A program made the translations under genes and the position numbers. 64,000 nt of DNA from Streptomyces sp. NBC_00663. GTDB lineage: Bacteria; Actinomycetota; Actinomycetes; Streptomycetales; Streptomycetaceae. Positions 32,493 through 41,670 of this stretch are shown in pieces. Position 1 is the stretch's first letter. The number at the start of each line of letters is the position of its first letter. The notes below the pieces were generated by a model. That model was not told where the DNA came from and did not search any database. It saw nothing but the letters and a program-made list of their open reading frames with translations. The stretch spans positions 8,308,001 to 8,372,000 of the forward strand of contig NZ_CP109027.1 of the NCBI RefSeq assembly GCF_036226885.1, in the 5' to 3' direction.

Positions 32493-34085
32493 GTGAACGC
32501 CACGACCACGGCACACGCACCGCAGGAACGACGGGCCGCCACGCTCGTCATGGCCTGCGTCGGTGTGTTCGTCGCCTATCTGCCGGTGACCACCGTCTCC
32601 GTCAGCCTGCCCGCCATCCAGCGGGCCCTCGACGCCTCCACCGCCCAGCTCTCCTGGGTCTCCGACGCGTTCGTCCTGCCCATGGCCGCGCTCATCCTGA
32701 CCGCCGGGGTCTTCGGTGACGCCCACGGCCGCAAGAAGGTCTACCAGGCGGGCCTCGCCCTCAGCGGCCTCGGCGCCCTGGTCGCGCTGTGCGCACAGAA
32801 CATCGAACTCGTCTGGGCCGGACAGGCCCTGGCCGGCGTGGGCTCGGCCGCGCTGCTGCCCACCACCCTCGCCCTGATCAGCCACGCGGTCCCCGATCCG
32901 CGCGAGCGCGGCAGGTTCATCGGCCTGTGGGCCACCGCGCTCACCGCCGCCCTCGCCCTGGGCCCGCTCATCGCCGGCGTCGTCCTCGACCACTTCGGCT
33001 GGCGCTGGATCTACCTGCTGCCCGTGCCGGCCTCGCTCCTCGCCGCGGTCTGCGCGGCCAGGCTGCTGACCGACTCCCGCGCCCCGGGCTCGCGCCGACT
33101 GGACTGGCCGGGCCAGACCACCGCCGCACTGGCCATCACCGCCCTCGTCTACGGGATCATCGAGGGCGGCGCCACGTCCTTCACCGAACCCAAGGTGATG
33201 GTCGCCCTGTCGACCGCCGCGGTCGCAGCCGTCGCGTTCGTCCTGGTGGAACGCTCCAGCGCCGACCCCATGCTCGACCTCTCTTTGTTCCGCAGCCCGG
33301 CCTTCACCGCCACCACGCTGATCGCCATGATCAGTTTCCTCGGCCTGATCGGGTTCTTCTTCGCCCTCAGCCTCTACTTCGGCATGGTCCAGCATCTGTC
33401 CACGCTCGACGCGGCCTGGCGGCTGCTGACGGTCACGGTGGTCCCGCTCGCGCTCGGCGCCCCCGTAGGCCGCCTGGTCCACCGGGTCTCGTCGCGGCTG
33501 CTCATCCCCGGCGGCCTCCTCGTCACCTCCGTCGCTCTGCTCTCCCTCACCGGCATCGACGCGCACACGTCCTTCGGGTCACTGGCCTGGCGGCTGGCGC
33601 TGCTCGGCCTCGGACTGGCCTTCGTCATCACCCCGATGACCGCCACCGCGGTCAGCTCGGTGCCGTACCACCAGGCCGGCATGGCCGCCGCCGGCAACAA
33701 CGCCTTCCGCCAGGTCGGCGGCGCGCTGGGCCCCGCGATCCTCGGCGCCCTGCTGTCGGCCAAGGCGGTCGACGCCCTCCCCGGCCACCTCACCGACGCG
33801 GGCCTCACCGGAGCGACCGTCCGGCAGGTCGCCGACGTCGCCGACCACGACGGCATAGGCGCCGTCGCCGGAATGAACCTCGGCGCGGACACGCCCCGCG
33901 TGCTGACCGCCCTCTCCGACGCCTTCCTCGACGGCCTCCAGCTCTGCCTCACCGTCGCCGCCGTCCTGACACTCCTGGCAGCCGTCGTAGGAACGCTGCT
34001 CCTACGACGCCCAGACCACCCGACACCCACCAAGCCGGCCGAGCACAGCCCGAAGACATCCGAGACCCCATCACCGGTGGGGTGA
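32493..34085 (+). CDS. MFS drug-efflux-type transporter (EmrB/QacA, DHA2)
   Basis: A 530-residue protein with about fourteen hydrophobic segments. The opening VMACVGVFVAYLPVTTVSVS resembles the first helix of DHA2 transporters, and GVFGDAHGRKKVYQAG is the A motif in the first inter-helix loop. GTG at 32493 has AGGAAG upstream. Expected to export amphiphilic drugs or metabolites using proton motive force. The next gene after the repeat array encodes a double Lrp/AsnC regulator, which may control it (inference from adjacency). Confidence 0.92.
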   Translation: MNATTTAHAPQERRAATLVMACVGVFVAYLPVTTVSVSLPAIQRALDASTAQLSWVSDAFVLPMAALILTAGVFGDAHGRKKVYQAGLALSGLGALVALCAQNIELVWAGQALAGVGSAALLPTTLALISHAVPDPRERGRFIGLWATALTAALALGPLIAGVVLDHFGWRWIYLLPVPASLLAAVCAARLLTDSRAPGSRRLDWPGQTTAALAITALVYGIIEGGATSFTEPKVMVALSTAAVAAVAFVLVERSSADPMLDLSLFRSPAFTATTLIAMISFLGLIGFFFALSLYFGMVQHLSTLDAAWRLLTVTVVPLALGAPVGRLVHRVSSRLLIPGGLLVTSVALLSLTGIDAHTSFGSLAWRLALLGLGLAFVITPMTATAVSSVPYHQAGMAAAGNNAFRQVGGALGPAILGALLSAKAVDALPGHLTDAGLTGATVRQVADVADHDGIGAVAGMNLGADTPRVLTALSDAFLDGLQLCLTVAAVLTLLAAVVGTLLLRRPDHPTPTKPAEHSPKTSETPSPVG

Positions 34086-34116
34086 CCTCCCAACGCGACC
34101 GGCGCCGCCGCGTTAC

Positions 34117-34530
34117 GGGACGGCCCCGGAACACGGCCGGCATCGCCGGTTGACGGGACGGTCTCCAGAACGCGGTCGATGCCCCGTCGCCGACGGGACG
34201 GCACTCGTACGCGTCGGTGCCCTCGTGTGTGGGCCGTGTTCCGACCGCGGTCGGTGTCGTCGGCCCGCGGGACGGGCTCCGGGCGTGGCCGGGGCCTTGT
34301 CGCCGGTGGGACGGCACTCGTACGCGGCTGAGATCGCCGTGTTACGGAACGGCCGCCGGCCGCGGTCGGCCTCGCCGTCCGGCGGGACGGCACCCGAACG
34401 TGGGCGGCGTCGCCTCGCTTGGCGGGAGGGCAGTCGGCGTACCGGCCGTGCGCAGCGAGCGGGGCGTCGGTTCGGTGGTGGCGCGGCGTCCGTGGGGACG
34501 GGCACGGCGCGCCGCAGGGGCCCGGGATCG
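34117..34530 (+). repeat. Tandem array of about 38-base degenerate repeats
   Basis: The spacer between the MFS and Lrp genes is 516 bases and appears noncoding. GGGACGG-led units start at 34117, 34155, 34195, 34231, 34269, 34308, 34346, 34384 and 34424, with two weaker ones about 34461 and 34494; steps are 36-40 bases. A rough consensus is GGGACGGCACTCGAACGCGG followed by TCGGCGTCGCCG. The unit length is not a multiple of three, so open frames crossing it (both strands) are not preserved. The head and tail allow CCGTCC/GGGACGG hairpins. Function unknown. Confidence 0.8.
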
Positions 34531-34601
34531 CGCAGGATGATCCCGGGCCCCGCGACCGGGCGGAAGCCCGCACCGCACCGCACCGGATCAGAAAGGCCGC
34601 C

Positions 34602-35576
34602 GTGGACGCTCAGCCCCTCGACGCACTCGACCTGAAGCTGATGCAGGCCCTGCAACTCGACGGGCGGGCGCCGTTCAGCCGGATCGGCGAGGTGCTCGGG
34701 GTGTCCGACCAGACCGTCGCCCGCCGCCTCCGGCGGCTGCGCGCCACCGCCGGGCTACGGGTGATCGGCATGCTCGACGAGAGCCGGCTCGGCCGCACCG
34801 GCTGGATCGTCCGGCTGCGCTGCACCCCCGACGCGGCCGAGCAACTCGCGGGCGCCCTGGCCCGCCGCCCCGACACGACCTACATCGACCTCGTCTCCGG
34901 CGGCACCGAGGTCCTGTGCGCGATGAAACCGCGCAGCCGGCAGGAACGCGACGAACTCCTCTTCGGCCGCCTCCACCGCACCCCGCGCGTCACCTCCGTC
35001 AGCGCCCACTGCCTGCTCCACCTGTTCTACGGCGGCCCGTTCGGCCTGCTCCACAAGGTCCGGGCGCTCACCGCGGACGAGGAGGCGGCGCTGTGGCCGC
35101 CGCGGCCGGAGGCGGCCGACTCCGCCGTACAACTCGACGCGGAGGACGAGGCGTTGGTGGCCGTGCTGCGCCGTGACGGACGCGCCGGCCTCAACGAACT
35201 CCAGGCCGCCACCGGCCAGTCGGAGTCCGTCGTCAAGCGCCGCGTGGAACGGCTGCGCGCCTCGGGCATCCTCTACTTCGACGTGCAGTACGACAGCGCC
35301 GCCCTCGGCCTCGGCACCGGCGCGATGCTCTGGCTGACCGTCGCGCCCTCCGCCCTCGCCGACGTCGGAGAGGCGCTCGCCGCACACCGTGAGGTCGGCT
35401 TCGCCGCCGCGACCACCGGCCAGGCCAACCTGGTCGCCTCCGTCGTCACCCGCGACGGCGGCGAGCTCTACCGCTACCTCAGCGAACGCATCGGCGCCCT
35501 GAAGGGCGTCCAGACCGTCGAGACGACCCTGACACTGCGCCGGGTCAAGGAGTTGACGTACGAACCGACGCGGTGA
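34602..35576 (+). CDS. Lrp/AsnC-family regulator with two DNA-binding/RAM modules
   Basis: A 324-residue protein that looks duplicated: an HTH at about 5-50 (SRIGEVLGVSDQTVARRLRR), an RAM-like domain, then a second HTH at about 185-230 (LNELQAATGQSESVVKRRVE) and a second ligand-type domain. Normal Lrp proteins are about 160 residues, so this is a fused double Lrp. GTG at 34602 follows GAAAGG. Such regulators are common in actinomycetes; a possible target is the preceding efflux gene across the repeat array. Confidence 0.88.
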   Translation: MDAQPLDALDLKLMQALQLDGRAPFSRIGEVLGVSDQTVARRLRRLRATAGLRVIGMLDESRLGRTGWIVRLRCTPDAAEQLAGALARRPDTTYIDLVSGGTEVLCAMKPRSRQERDELLFGRLHRTPRVTSVSAHCLLHLFYGGPFGLLHKVRALTADEEAALWPPRPEAADSAVQLDAEDEALVAVLRRDGRAGLNELQAATGQSESVVKRRVERLRASGILYFDVQYDSAALGLGTGAMLWLTVAPSALADVGEALAAHREVGFAAATTGQANLVASVVTRDGGELYRYLSERIGALKGVQTVETTLTLRRVKELTYEPTR

Positions 35577-35669
35577 CATGTGGCGCCGGTGAAAACCCTG
35601 TGGAGGCGGTGTCGGTGGTGCCGTTTATGCTGCACCGAACGATCAGGCGGGGCCAGGGGAGGGCGCGGC

Positions 35670-36662
35670 ATGTTGGGCAGGCTGTTGGGCAGGGGCGCGG
35701 AGAGACCAGGGGCGGACTCGCACGTCCTGCCCGCCCCGCGTCGGCGCAAGGGCGGGGTGTACGCGCTGCGCGCGCTGGGTGACGCGCGGGTGCTCGCGCT
35801 CGTGGAGGCGGCCGAAGCGGGTGACTGGGCGGCGGTCAAGGCGGCCCTGGCCCCCTTCGACCTCGGCCGCGAGCAGTCGGTCCTGGGGCAACTGTCCGTG
35901 GTGGACGGCGTGGAGGAGTGGATCGTCCGGGCCGCCGACGAGGACAAGGACGACCAGGAGCTCCGGGCGACCGCCCTGCTGATCTCGGGTGCGCGCCACA
36001 TCTCCTGGGGCTGGGACGCGCGCACGTCCGCCCGTGCCGTTGACGTCACCCGCGAGCAGTGGCAGACCTTCTACGAGCGGCTGCGCATCGCCGAGGAGCA
36101 CCTCCTTGAGGCCGTCGAGCTGCGGCCCGACTGGGTCACTCCATGGCGCCAACTGATCACCTCCGGACGCGGCATGTCCCTCGACGACAACGTCCAGGAG
36201 GCCCGGCTCGCGGCGGGGCTGCGGCGTGATCCGCTGGACGTGGACATCCACCTGGAATGGGTGTCCCACCTCCAGCCCCGCTGGGGCGGAGAGCCGGGCC
36301 AGGCCCTGGAGTTCGCCCAGAAGGCCTTCGCCGCCGCACCCGACGGGCACCGGCTCGGCTGTGTCGTTGCCATGGCACGCATCGAGGAGTGGGTGGAGTC
36401 CGACAACCGGGACTGCCTCCAGCACCCGCGGATCCGGACCGAGTTGAGAGAGGCCGCGGAGCGCAGCATCCTGCACCACGCGTATGAACGCCGCCTGGGC
36501 TGGCAGGGCGACTACAACATCTTCGCCATGGCCCTGGCGCTGGCCGGCAGCAGCACGGCCTCCAATGTCTTCCGCGAGCTGGAGGGCGTGTACACCGAGT
36601 GGCCGTGGGTCTTCATGTCGGATCCGCAGAAGGCGTACACGCGCCTCCGCAAGGCCTTCTGA
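35670..36662 (+). CDS. Uncharacterised helical-repeat protein upstream of Hsp90 gene
   Basis: A 330-residue protein without a recognisable catalytic motif. It is mostly alpha-helical, with repeated helix pairs such as RIAEEHLLEAVELRPDWVTP and AAGLRRDPLDVDIHLEW resembling TPR/SEL1 units, and no signal peptide or membrane segment. ATG at 35670 follows AGGGGAGGG. The next gene (Hsp90) starts 58 bases later, in the same direction, and is followed by a TPR-like protein; the three probably form one operon. Its likely job is protein binding within the chaperone module, an inference from context. Confidence 0.72.
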   Translation: MLGRLLGRGAERPGADSHVLPAPRRRKGGVYALRALGDARVLALVEAAEAGDWAAVKAALAPFDLGREQSVLGQLSVVDGVEEWIVRAADEDKDDQELRATALLISGARHISWGWDARTSARAVDVTREQWQTFYERLRIAEEHLLEAVELRPDWVTPWRQLITSGRGMSLDDNVQEARLAAGLRRDPLDVDIHLEWVSHLQPRWGGEPGQALEFAQKAFAAAPDGHRLGCVVAMARIEEWVESDNRDCLQHPRIRTELREAAERSILHHAYERRLGWQGDYNIFAMALALAGSSTASNVFRELEGVYTEWPWVFMSDPQKAYTRLRKAF

Positions 36663-36720
36663 GCCCCTGGCTCCACTCTCACCGCCCACCTCCGCCGTTC
36701 CCTTCACCCCGGACTGCCCC

Positions 36721-38559
36721 ATGCCCCTGCGTGACAACACCGCCGACCACGCCGCCACCGACCGCACCTTCCAGGTCGACCTGCGCGGCCTGGTGGACCT
36801 CCTCTCCCATCACCTCTACTCCAGCCCCCGCGTCTACCTGCGCGAACTCCTACAGAACGCGGTCGACGCGCTCACCGCACGGCACGCCGTCGAGCCCGGC
36901 GGCGACTTCGGTATCCGCCTGTACGCGGACGGCGCGACCGTACGCGTCGAGGACGACGGCGTCGGTCTCACCGAGGCCGACGTGCACACCTTCCTCGCCA
37001 CGATCGGCCGCAGCAGCAAGCGCGCCGAGCAGGTCGCCGAGCAACGCGCCGACTTCATCGGCCAGTTCGGCATCGGCCTGCTCTCCTGCTTCCTGGTCGC
37101 CGACGAGATCCATGTCGTCAGCCGCTCCGCCCGCACCCCCGACGCCCCCGCCGTCGAATGGCGCGGACGCGGCGACGGCAGCTACACCGTCCGCACGCTG
37201 CCCGCCGCCGCCCGCCCCCGGCCGGGTACGACGGTCACGCTGACGCCGCGTGCCGACGCGGGCGAGTGGACCCGCCCGGCCCAGGTGCACGCACTGGCCC
37301 GCCACTTCGGCTCCCTGCTGCGGCACCCGGTGACCTTCGACGACGGCTCGGCGGGCGGAAGCGCACCGGTGAACCCCGAGCCCGCGCCCTGGTCGCACAC
37401 CTACCCCACCCCGGGCGCCCGCTCCCGCGCGCTGGCCGCGTACGGCGAGGAGGTCTTCGGGTTCACGCCGCTGGACACCATCGAACTCGACCTGCCGGCC
37501 GTCGGGCTGAAGGGCATCGCCTGCGTGCTGCCCGAAGCGGTGCCCGCCGGACGTCGCCACGGCCACCGCGTGCACGTCAAGGGCATGCTGCTGTCCGAGC
37601 AGGCCGAGGAGATCCTGCCCGAGTGGGCGTTCTTCGTGCGCTGTGTCATCGACGCCGAGAGCCTGCGGCCCACCGCGTCCCGCGAGGCGCTCTACGAGGA
37701 CGACACCCTCGCCGCCGTCCGCGACGCCCTCGCCGAGCGGCTGCGCGCCTGGATCGCCCGCGCCGCCGCCAGCGACCCCGAGCTCCTCAACCGCTTCCTC
37801 CAGGCCCACCACCTGGCCGTGAAGTCGCTCGCGGTGCACGACGACGAGATCCTGCGGATGCTGCTGCCCTGGCTGCCGTTCGAGACCACCGCCGGGCACT
37901 GCACCCTCGACGAGTTCGCCCGCACCCACCGCACCGTCCTCGTGACATCCAGCGTCGAGGAGTTCCGCCAGGTCGCGGCCATCGCCTCGGCCGCCGGACT
38001 CGGTGTCGTCAACGGCGGCTACACCTACGACCGCCAACTGGTCCACCGGCTGCCCGAGATCAGGCCCGAGGTCACCGTCGCCGACCTCGACCCGGCGACC
38101 CTCACCGCCCACCTCGACCCCGTCGACCGGGAGACGGAACTCGCCGCCGCGGCCTATCTGGCCCAGGCCCGCGACGCCCTCGCCGTCTTCGACTGCGACG
38201 TCGCCCTGCGCACCTTCCAGCCCGCCTCCGCCCCCGCCCTCCTCGTCGACAGCCGCGAGGCCCGGCACGAACGCACCCGCTCCCAGCTCGCCCGCGAGCA
38301 GGAGGGCGGCCTGTGGGGCGACATCCTCGGCGCCCTGCGCCAGGAGGCCCCCCGGGCCCAGCTGATCCTCAACCAGCTGAACCCGCTGGTGCGCACCGCC
38401 GTCACCATCGACGAGCCCGAACTGGCCCGCACCAGCGCGGAAGCCCTCTACGGACAGGCCGCGATGCTGTCCCGGCGCCCGCTCAGGCCCGCCGAGTCGA
38501 GCCTCATCAACCGCTCCTTCCTCGACCTCCTCGCCCACGCCCTCCGCAAGGACAGCTGA
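36721..38559 (+). CDS. htpG: Hsp90-family molecular chaperone (HtpG-like, divergent)
   Basis: A 612-residue GHKL ATPase chaperone. Residues about 32-48 carry LYSSPRVYLRELLQNAVDA with catalytic-type Glu42 and Asn46, followed by a DDGVGLTE segment and the QFGIGLLSCFLV lid region. A middle domain with TASREALYEDD is present, but the C-terminal part is shorter and unlike Escherichia coli HtpG, and no charged linker or MEEVD tail exists. Expected to fold or remodel client proteins using ATP. It is sandwiched between two helical-repeat proteins, with only two bases to the following gene, so these may be dedicated partners. Confidence 0.93.
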   Translation: MPLRDNTADHAATDRTFQVDLRGLVDLLSHHLYSSPRVYLRELLQNAVDALTARHAVEPGGDFGIRLYADGATVRVEDDGVGLTEADVHTFLATIGRSSKRAEQVAEQRADFIGQFGIGLLSCFLVADEIHVVSRSARTPDAPAVEWRGRGDGSYTVRTLPAAARPRPGTTVTLTPRADAGEWTRPAQVHALARHFGSLLRHPVTFDDGSAGGSAPVNPEPAPWSHTYPTPGARSRALAAYGEEVFGFTPLDTIELDLPAVGLKGIACVLPEAVPAGRRHGHRVHVKGMLLSEQAEEILPEWAFFVRCVIDAESLRPTASREALYEDDTLAAVRDALAERLRAWIARAAASDPELLNRFLQAHHLAVKSLAVHDDEILRMLLPWLPFETTAGHCTLDEFARTHRTVLVTSSVEEFRQVAAIASAAGLGVVNGGYTYDRQLVHRLPEIRPEVTVADLDPATLTAHLDPVDRETELAAAAYLAQARDALAVFDCDVALRTFQPASAPALLVDSREARHERTRSQLAREQEGGLWGDILGALRQEAPRAQLILNQLNPLVRTAVTIDEPELARTSAEALYGQAAMLSRRPLRPAESSLINRSFLDLLAHALRKDS

Positions 38560-38561
38560 CG

Positions 38562-41492
38562 ATGACGACACCTCAGACCACCGACGAGCTGTACCAGGCG
38601 CTGAAGGAGAACGACCGGCGCCCCTACGGCCGTACCCGCACCGTCACCGCCGAGGAACTCGTCGACGCCGCCGAGCAGTTCGCGGAGCCCGTCCCGCTCA
38701 TCGACGCCCTCCTCGAACTCCAGGAGGCGTACACCTACGGCTCCGAACCCCGGAAGTCCCCGGTCGTCTTCGCGCGCCTGCTCACCCTCTTCGACGAGCA
38801 GCCCGACGTCTTCGACGAGCGCCTGCGCCACCAGCTGTTCTGGCGGTTCAAGTGGGTCGCCCACGCCCTGCGCCAGCTGCCCGAGATACCGCTGGCCAGC
38901 CTGCGCCAGTGGCTGACGGAGATGCGCGACCGGTACGAGAAGGCCGGCCTCGGCCTCCAGCCGTACTACGGACAGGCCTACCAGCTCGCGGCCCACGTGG
39001 GTGAGGACACCGCCCTCGCCCACGACCTGTGGGCGGCCCGCACCCGCACCCGGCTCAGCGACTGCGAGGCCTGCGAGACCTGCCAGCGCGCCCGCCACCA
39101 CCTGAGGGCGGGCGACGACGAGGCAGCCCTGCGCGCCTTCGAGCCGGTCCTCGCCGGGAAGGAGTCCTGCAAGGAGGAGCCCGCCCGCTCCGCCTCGTAC
39201 GCGCTGCTGCCGCTGCTGCGCACCGGCGACCCCGACCGGGCCCGTGAACTGCACCTCACCGGCTACCGCGGCTGCCGCCGCAACCCCTCGATGTCCGAAG
39301 AGGTCGGCCGCCACCTGGAGTTCTGCGCCCTCACCGGCAACGAGGCCCGCGGCCTCGAACTGCTCGCCGAGAACCGGAACCTCTTCGACGAGGTCGACTC
39401 CCCGCTGGACCAGCTCGGCTTCCTCACCGGCGTGGAGGTCCTCCTCCAGCGCGTCGAGGCACTCGGCCACGGGGAACTGCCCGCCGCCGGATACACGGGC
39501 CGCACCTGGACGGTGGCCACGCTGCGCGCCGAGGTGCGCGACCGCGCCGACGACCTCGCCGCCCGCTTCGACGCCCGCAACGCCACCACGGCCCACACCG
39601 ACCGCCGCAGGGCCCGCCTCGACCGGGCCCCGCTGCTGGAGAAGCTCGAACTGACCCTGCGTACGCGGGAGCTGGACGAAGTGGCCCAGGCCGCCCCGGT
39701 CGCGCCGCCCACCACCCACGCGGCGACGGTCGTTCCCGAGTCGCTGCCCGAACTCATCCTCCGGGCACGGGAGTTGGACGAGGTGGGACACCCGGACGCA
39801 CAGGCCTGCTGGGCCCGGTTGCGCACCCTCGTCGCCGCCCGCGACTACGCCCACCCGGAGGACCCGGCCGTGGGTTCGCTCGTCCGCCTGCGCGCGGACC
39901 TGCTCTCCGACGACGCGAGCCGGGCGGGCGTCAAGGACCAGTTCGCCGACGCCGCCGCCCTCCACGAGGAGGCCGCGGGACTGTACGACGACGCCGGTGT
40001 GCCGGCCGACGCCGCGGTCTCCCGCGCCTGCGCGCTGCTGGCCACCGCCGAGATCCCCCCGGAGGGCGAGGACGCCGCCGAGGCGAGGACCGCCGCGCTG
40101 ACCGACGCCCACGCCGCCATGGTCCGGCTGCACAAGGAGACACCCGATCTCGCCCCGTACCAGGAGGCACGTCTCCTGCGGCTGCGGGCCACCGCACTCG
40201 CCGTACGGTTGCAGACCTCGGGCAACGAGGAGCACATCGCGCCGGTCCTCGCCGAGGTGGACCTGTTGCACGCGTTCGCGACCCGGCACGACCTCGCCGG
40301 ACAGATCTCCGGCGCGCGGCTGCTGCGGGTCAGCACCCACGCCCTCTCCGGTGACCTGCCCACCGCGGTCGCCGAGATCGACGCCGTCCTGGACCAGTTG
40401 CGCACGGACGGCCCCGCCTGGCATCTGCCGCGCACGCTCGGGCTGCGCGGACGGCTCCAACTCGGCCTCCACGACGCGCAGTCGGCGTACACGGACCTCA
40501 CCGAAGGGCTCCGGCTGGCCGCCGACTGGCCGGCCGACGTCGTCGACACCACTCGGATCCTCGGCGACCTGGCCGAGGCCTGTATGCACCTGGGCCGCCC
40601 CGACGAGGCCCTGCGGCATCTGACGCGCTCGGCCGAGGTGGACCTGCGGCGCGGCAACCGGATCGACGCGTTCTGCACTTACAGCAACGCGGCCCAGCTC
40701 AGCCTCGACCTCGGCCGGGTGGAGGACTGTATCGCCCTGCTCGACTCGCTGCTGGCCGAACCGGACGTCGCCGCCGGTGAGCTGGACGACCGGCTCGCCG
40801 CCCAGCTGCGGCTGACCCGCGCCCGCGCGCTGCACACGGGCGAGGACCTGAAGGCCGCCACGGCCGAGTTCGTCGCCCTCGCGGCCGAGTCGGCGGGCTG
40901 GGCCGACGACCCGGGCAGCCACGCCATGATCGCCGCCGAGACGGCCGTACTCCTGGGCGAGTCCGGCGAGTTCGAGCGGGCCCGCGAGGCGGCCGACCAG
41001 GCGCTGGCCGCGCACGCCAAGGCTCCGCGCTTCGAGATGCTCAGCAACAGTCTGCGGGAACTCGCCCGGCTCCAGGCCCAGCAGCAGGGCCCCGACGGCC
41101 TGGCCGACGCCCGCGCCTTCCTCGCCGACGCCGGCCGGATCGCCGACGAGGCCCGCGCCGCCGGGTTCGAGGCCCACGGTCGCTCCCTGGACTCGGCGCT
41201 GGCCTACGAACACGGCCGGGTCAACGCCTACGTCGGCGAGTACGAGGACGCCCTGACCGCCCTGGACAAGGCCCTCGCCCTGCTCGGCGAGCCGGGACAG
41301 GGGGACGGCCACGCGGGGGAGTGGGCGGAGTGCGTCCGCCTCGCGGGCGCGGTGGAGGGCATCTACCTGGAACGCCCCGCCCCCGCCCTCACCCGCCTCG
41401 ACGCGGCGATCACGCGCCTGACCGCCCTGGGCCACCCCGAGGAGACCGAGTCCCTGACCTCGCTGGCGGCCCGGCTCCGCGACGAGAGCTGA
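38562..41492 (+). CDS. Large TPR-like repeat protein partnered with Hsp90
   Basis: A 976-residue soluble protein made of helix-turn-helix repeats. An N-terminal region (about 1-220) has a CEACETC cluster (Cys168, Cys171, Cys174), perhaps metal-binding. From about residue 390 the rest is a long tandem of TPR-like units (for example LGDLAEACMHLGRPDEALRH at about 665). The start overlaps closely with the Hsp90 stop, two bases between, indicating coupled translation. TPR proteins are classical Hsp90 co-chaperones in eukaryotes, but no motif for tail recognition is present here, so the interaction is only suggested. A hairpin terminator follows. Confidence 0.85.
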   Translation: MTTPQTTDELYQALKENDRRPYGRTRTVTAEELVDAAEQFAEPVPLIDALLELQEAYTYGSEPRKSPVVFARLLTLFDEQPDVFDERLRHQLFWRFKWVAHALRQLPEIPLASLRQWLTEMRDRYEKAGLGLQPYYGQAYQLAAHVGEDTALAHDLWAARTRTRLSDCEACETCQRARHHLRAGDDEAALRAFEPVLAGKESCKEEPARSASYALLPLLRTGDPDRARELHLTGYRGCRRNPSMSEEVGRHLEFCALTGNEARGLELLAENRNLFDEVDSPLDQLGFLTGVEVLLQRVEALGHGELPAAGYTGRTWTVATLRAEVRDRADDLAARFDARNATTAHTDRRRARLDRAPLLEKLELTLRTRELDEVAQAAPVAPPTTHAATVVPESLPELILRARELDEVGHPDAQACWARLRTLVAARDYAHPEDPAVGSLVRLRADLLSDDASRAGVKDQFADAAALHEEAAGLYDDAGVPADAAVSRACALLATAEIPPEGEDAAEARTAALTDAHAAMVRLHKETPDLAPYQEARLLRLRATALAVRLQTSGNEEHIAPVLAEVDLLHAFATRHDLAGQISGARLLRVSTHALSGDLPTAVAEIDAVLDQLRTDGPAWHLPRTLGLRGRLQLGLHDAQSAYTDLTEGLRLAADWPADVVDTTRILGDLAEACMHLGRPDEALRHLTRSAEVDLRRGNRIDAFCTYSNAAQLSLDLGRVEDCIALLDSLLAEPDVAAGELDDRLAAQLRLTRARALHTGEDLKAATAEFVALAAESAGWADDPGSHAMIAAETAVLLGESGEFERAREAADQALAAHAKAPRFEMLSNSLRELARLQAQQQGPDGLADARAFLADAGRIADEARAAGFEAHGRSLDSALAYEHGRVNAYVGEYEDALTALDKALALLGEPGQGDGHAGEWAECVRLAGAVEGIYLERPAPALTRLDAAITRLTALGHPEETESLTSLAARLRDES

Positions 41493-41498
41493 CACGAC

Positions 41499-41528
41499 GG
41501 TGCCGGGGCGCCGTCCTGCCCCGGCACC
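41499..41528 (+). terminator. Terminator of the Hsp90-TPR operon
   Basis: Perfect 11-base stem GGTGCCGGGGC / GCCCCGGCACC with an eight-base loop, seven bases after the stop codon. No T run, as usual in Streptomyces. Confidence 0.75.
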
Positions 41529-41566
41529 AGCCGCTCTCGGGACGCGCCGGCGCCCGGCAGGCAGCG

Positions 41567-41590
41567 GTCACCTGATGGTCGCCAGGTGAC
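41567..41590. promoter_or_regulatory. Inverted repeat GTCACCTG-N8-CAGGTGAC
   Basis: Eight-base perfect arms at 41567-41574 and 41583-41590 around ATGGTCGC, in the 274-base spacer between the TPR gene and DUF6243. Candidate operator for the DUF6243 unit. Confidence 0.45.
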
Positions 41591-41640
41591 AGGCGGAATT
41601 TTGGTGTGCGGAGCCGACAGAACCGGGTAACGTCTCGGTC

Positions 41641-41670
41641 ATGTTCTTCCAGACGCCGATTTACGAGTGA
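41641..41670 (+). other. Candidate leaderless micro-ORF (9 codons) ahead of DUF6243
   Basis: ATG at 41641 begins MFFQTPIYE then TGA. TAACGT at 41628-41633 is placed to start transcription at or next to the ATG, and there is no ribosome binding site. It sits 96 bases before the DUF6243 start in the same direction. It may be a leader peptide, but nothing in it marks it as attenuating; chance occurrence is possible. Confidence 0.3.

Noticed and set aside
34117..34530. CRISPR array
   Set aside because: Units adjoin one another, are imperfect throughout and lack conserved repeats with unique spacers, and no cas gene is nearby.
34086..34601. A hidden transporter or regulator gene between MFS and Lrp
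   Set aside because: No frame shows family similarity or a ribosome binding site; the region is accounted for by the repeats.
34113..34655. Open frames on both strands within the repeat spacer
   Set aside because: The repeat step is 36-40 bases and shifts the frame with each unit; predicted proteins have no consistent repeat or similarity.
38448..41495. Antisense open frame of 1015 codons across the TPR gene
   Set aside because: It is a shadow of the sense gene caused by the high GC third-position bias; its product is Gly/Val/Arg-rich low complexity without any domain, and the sense strand is a clear repeat protein.
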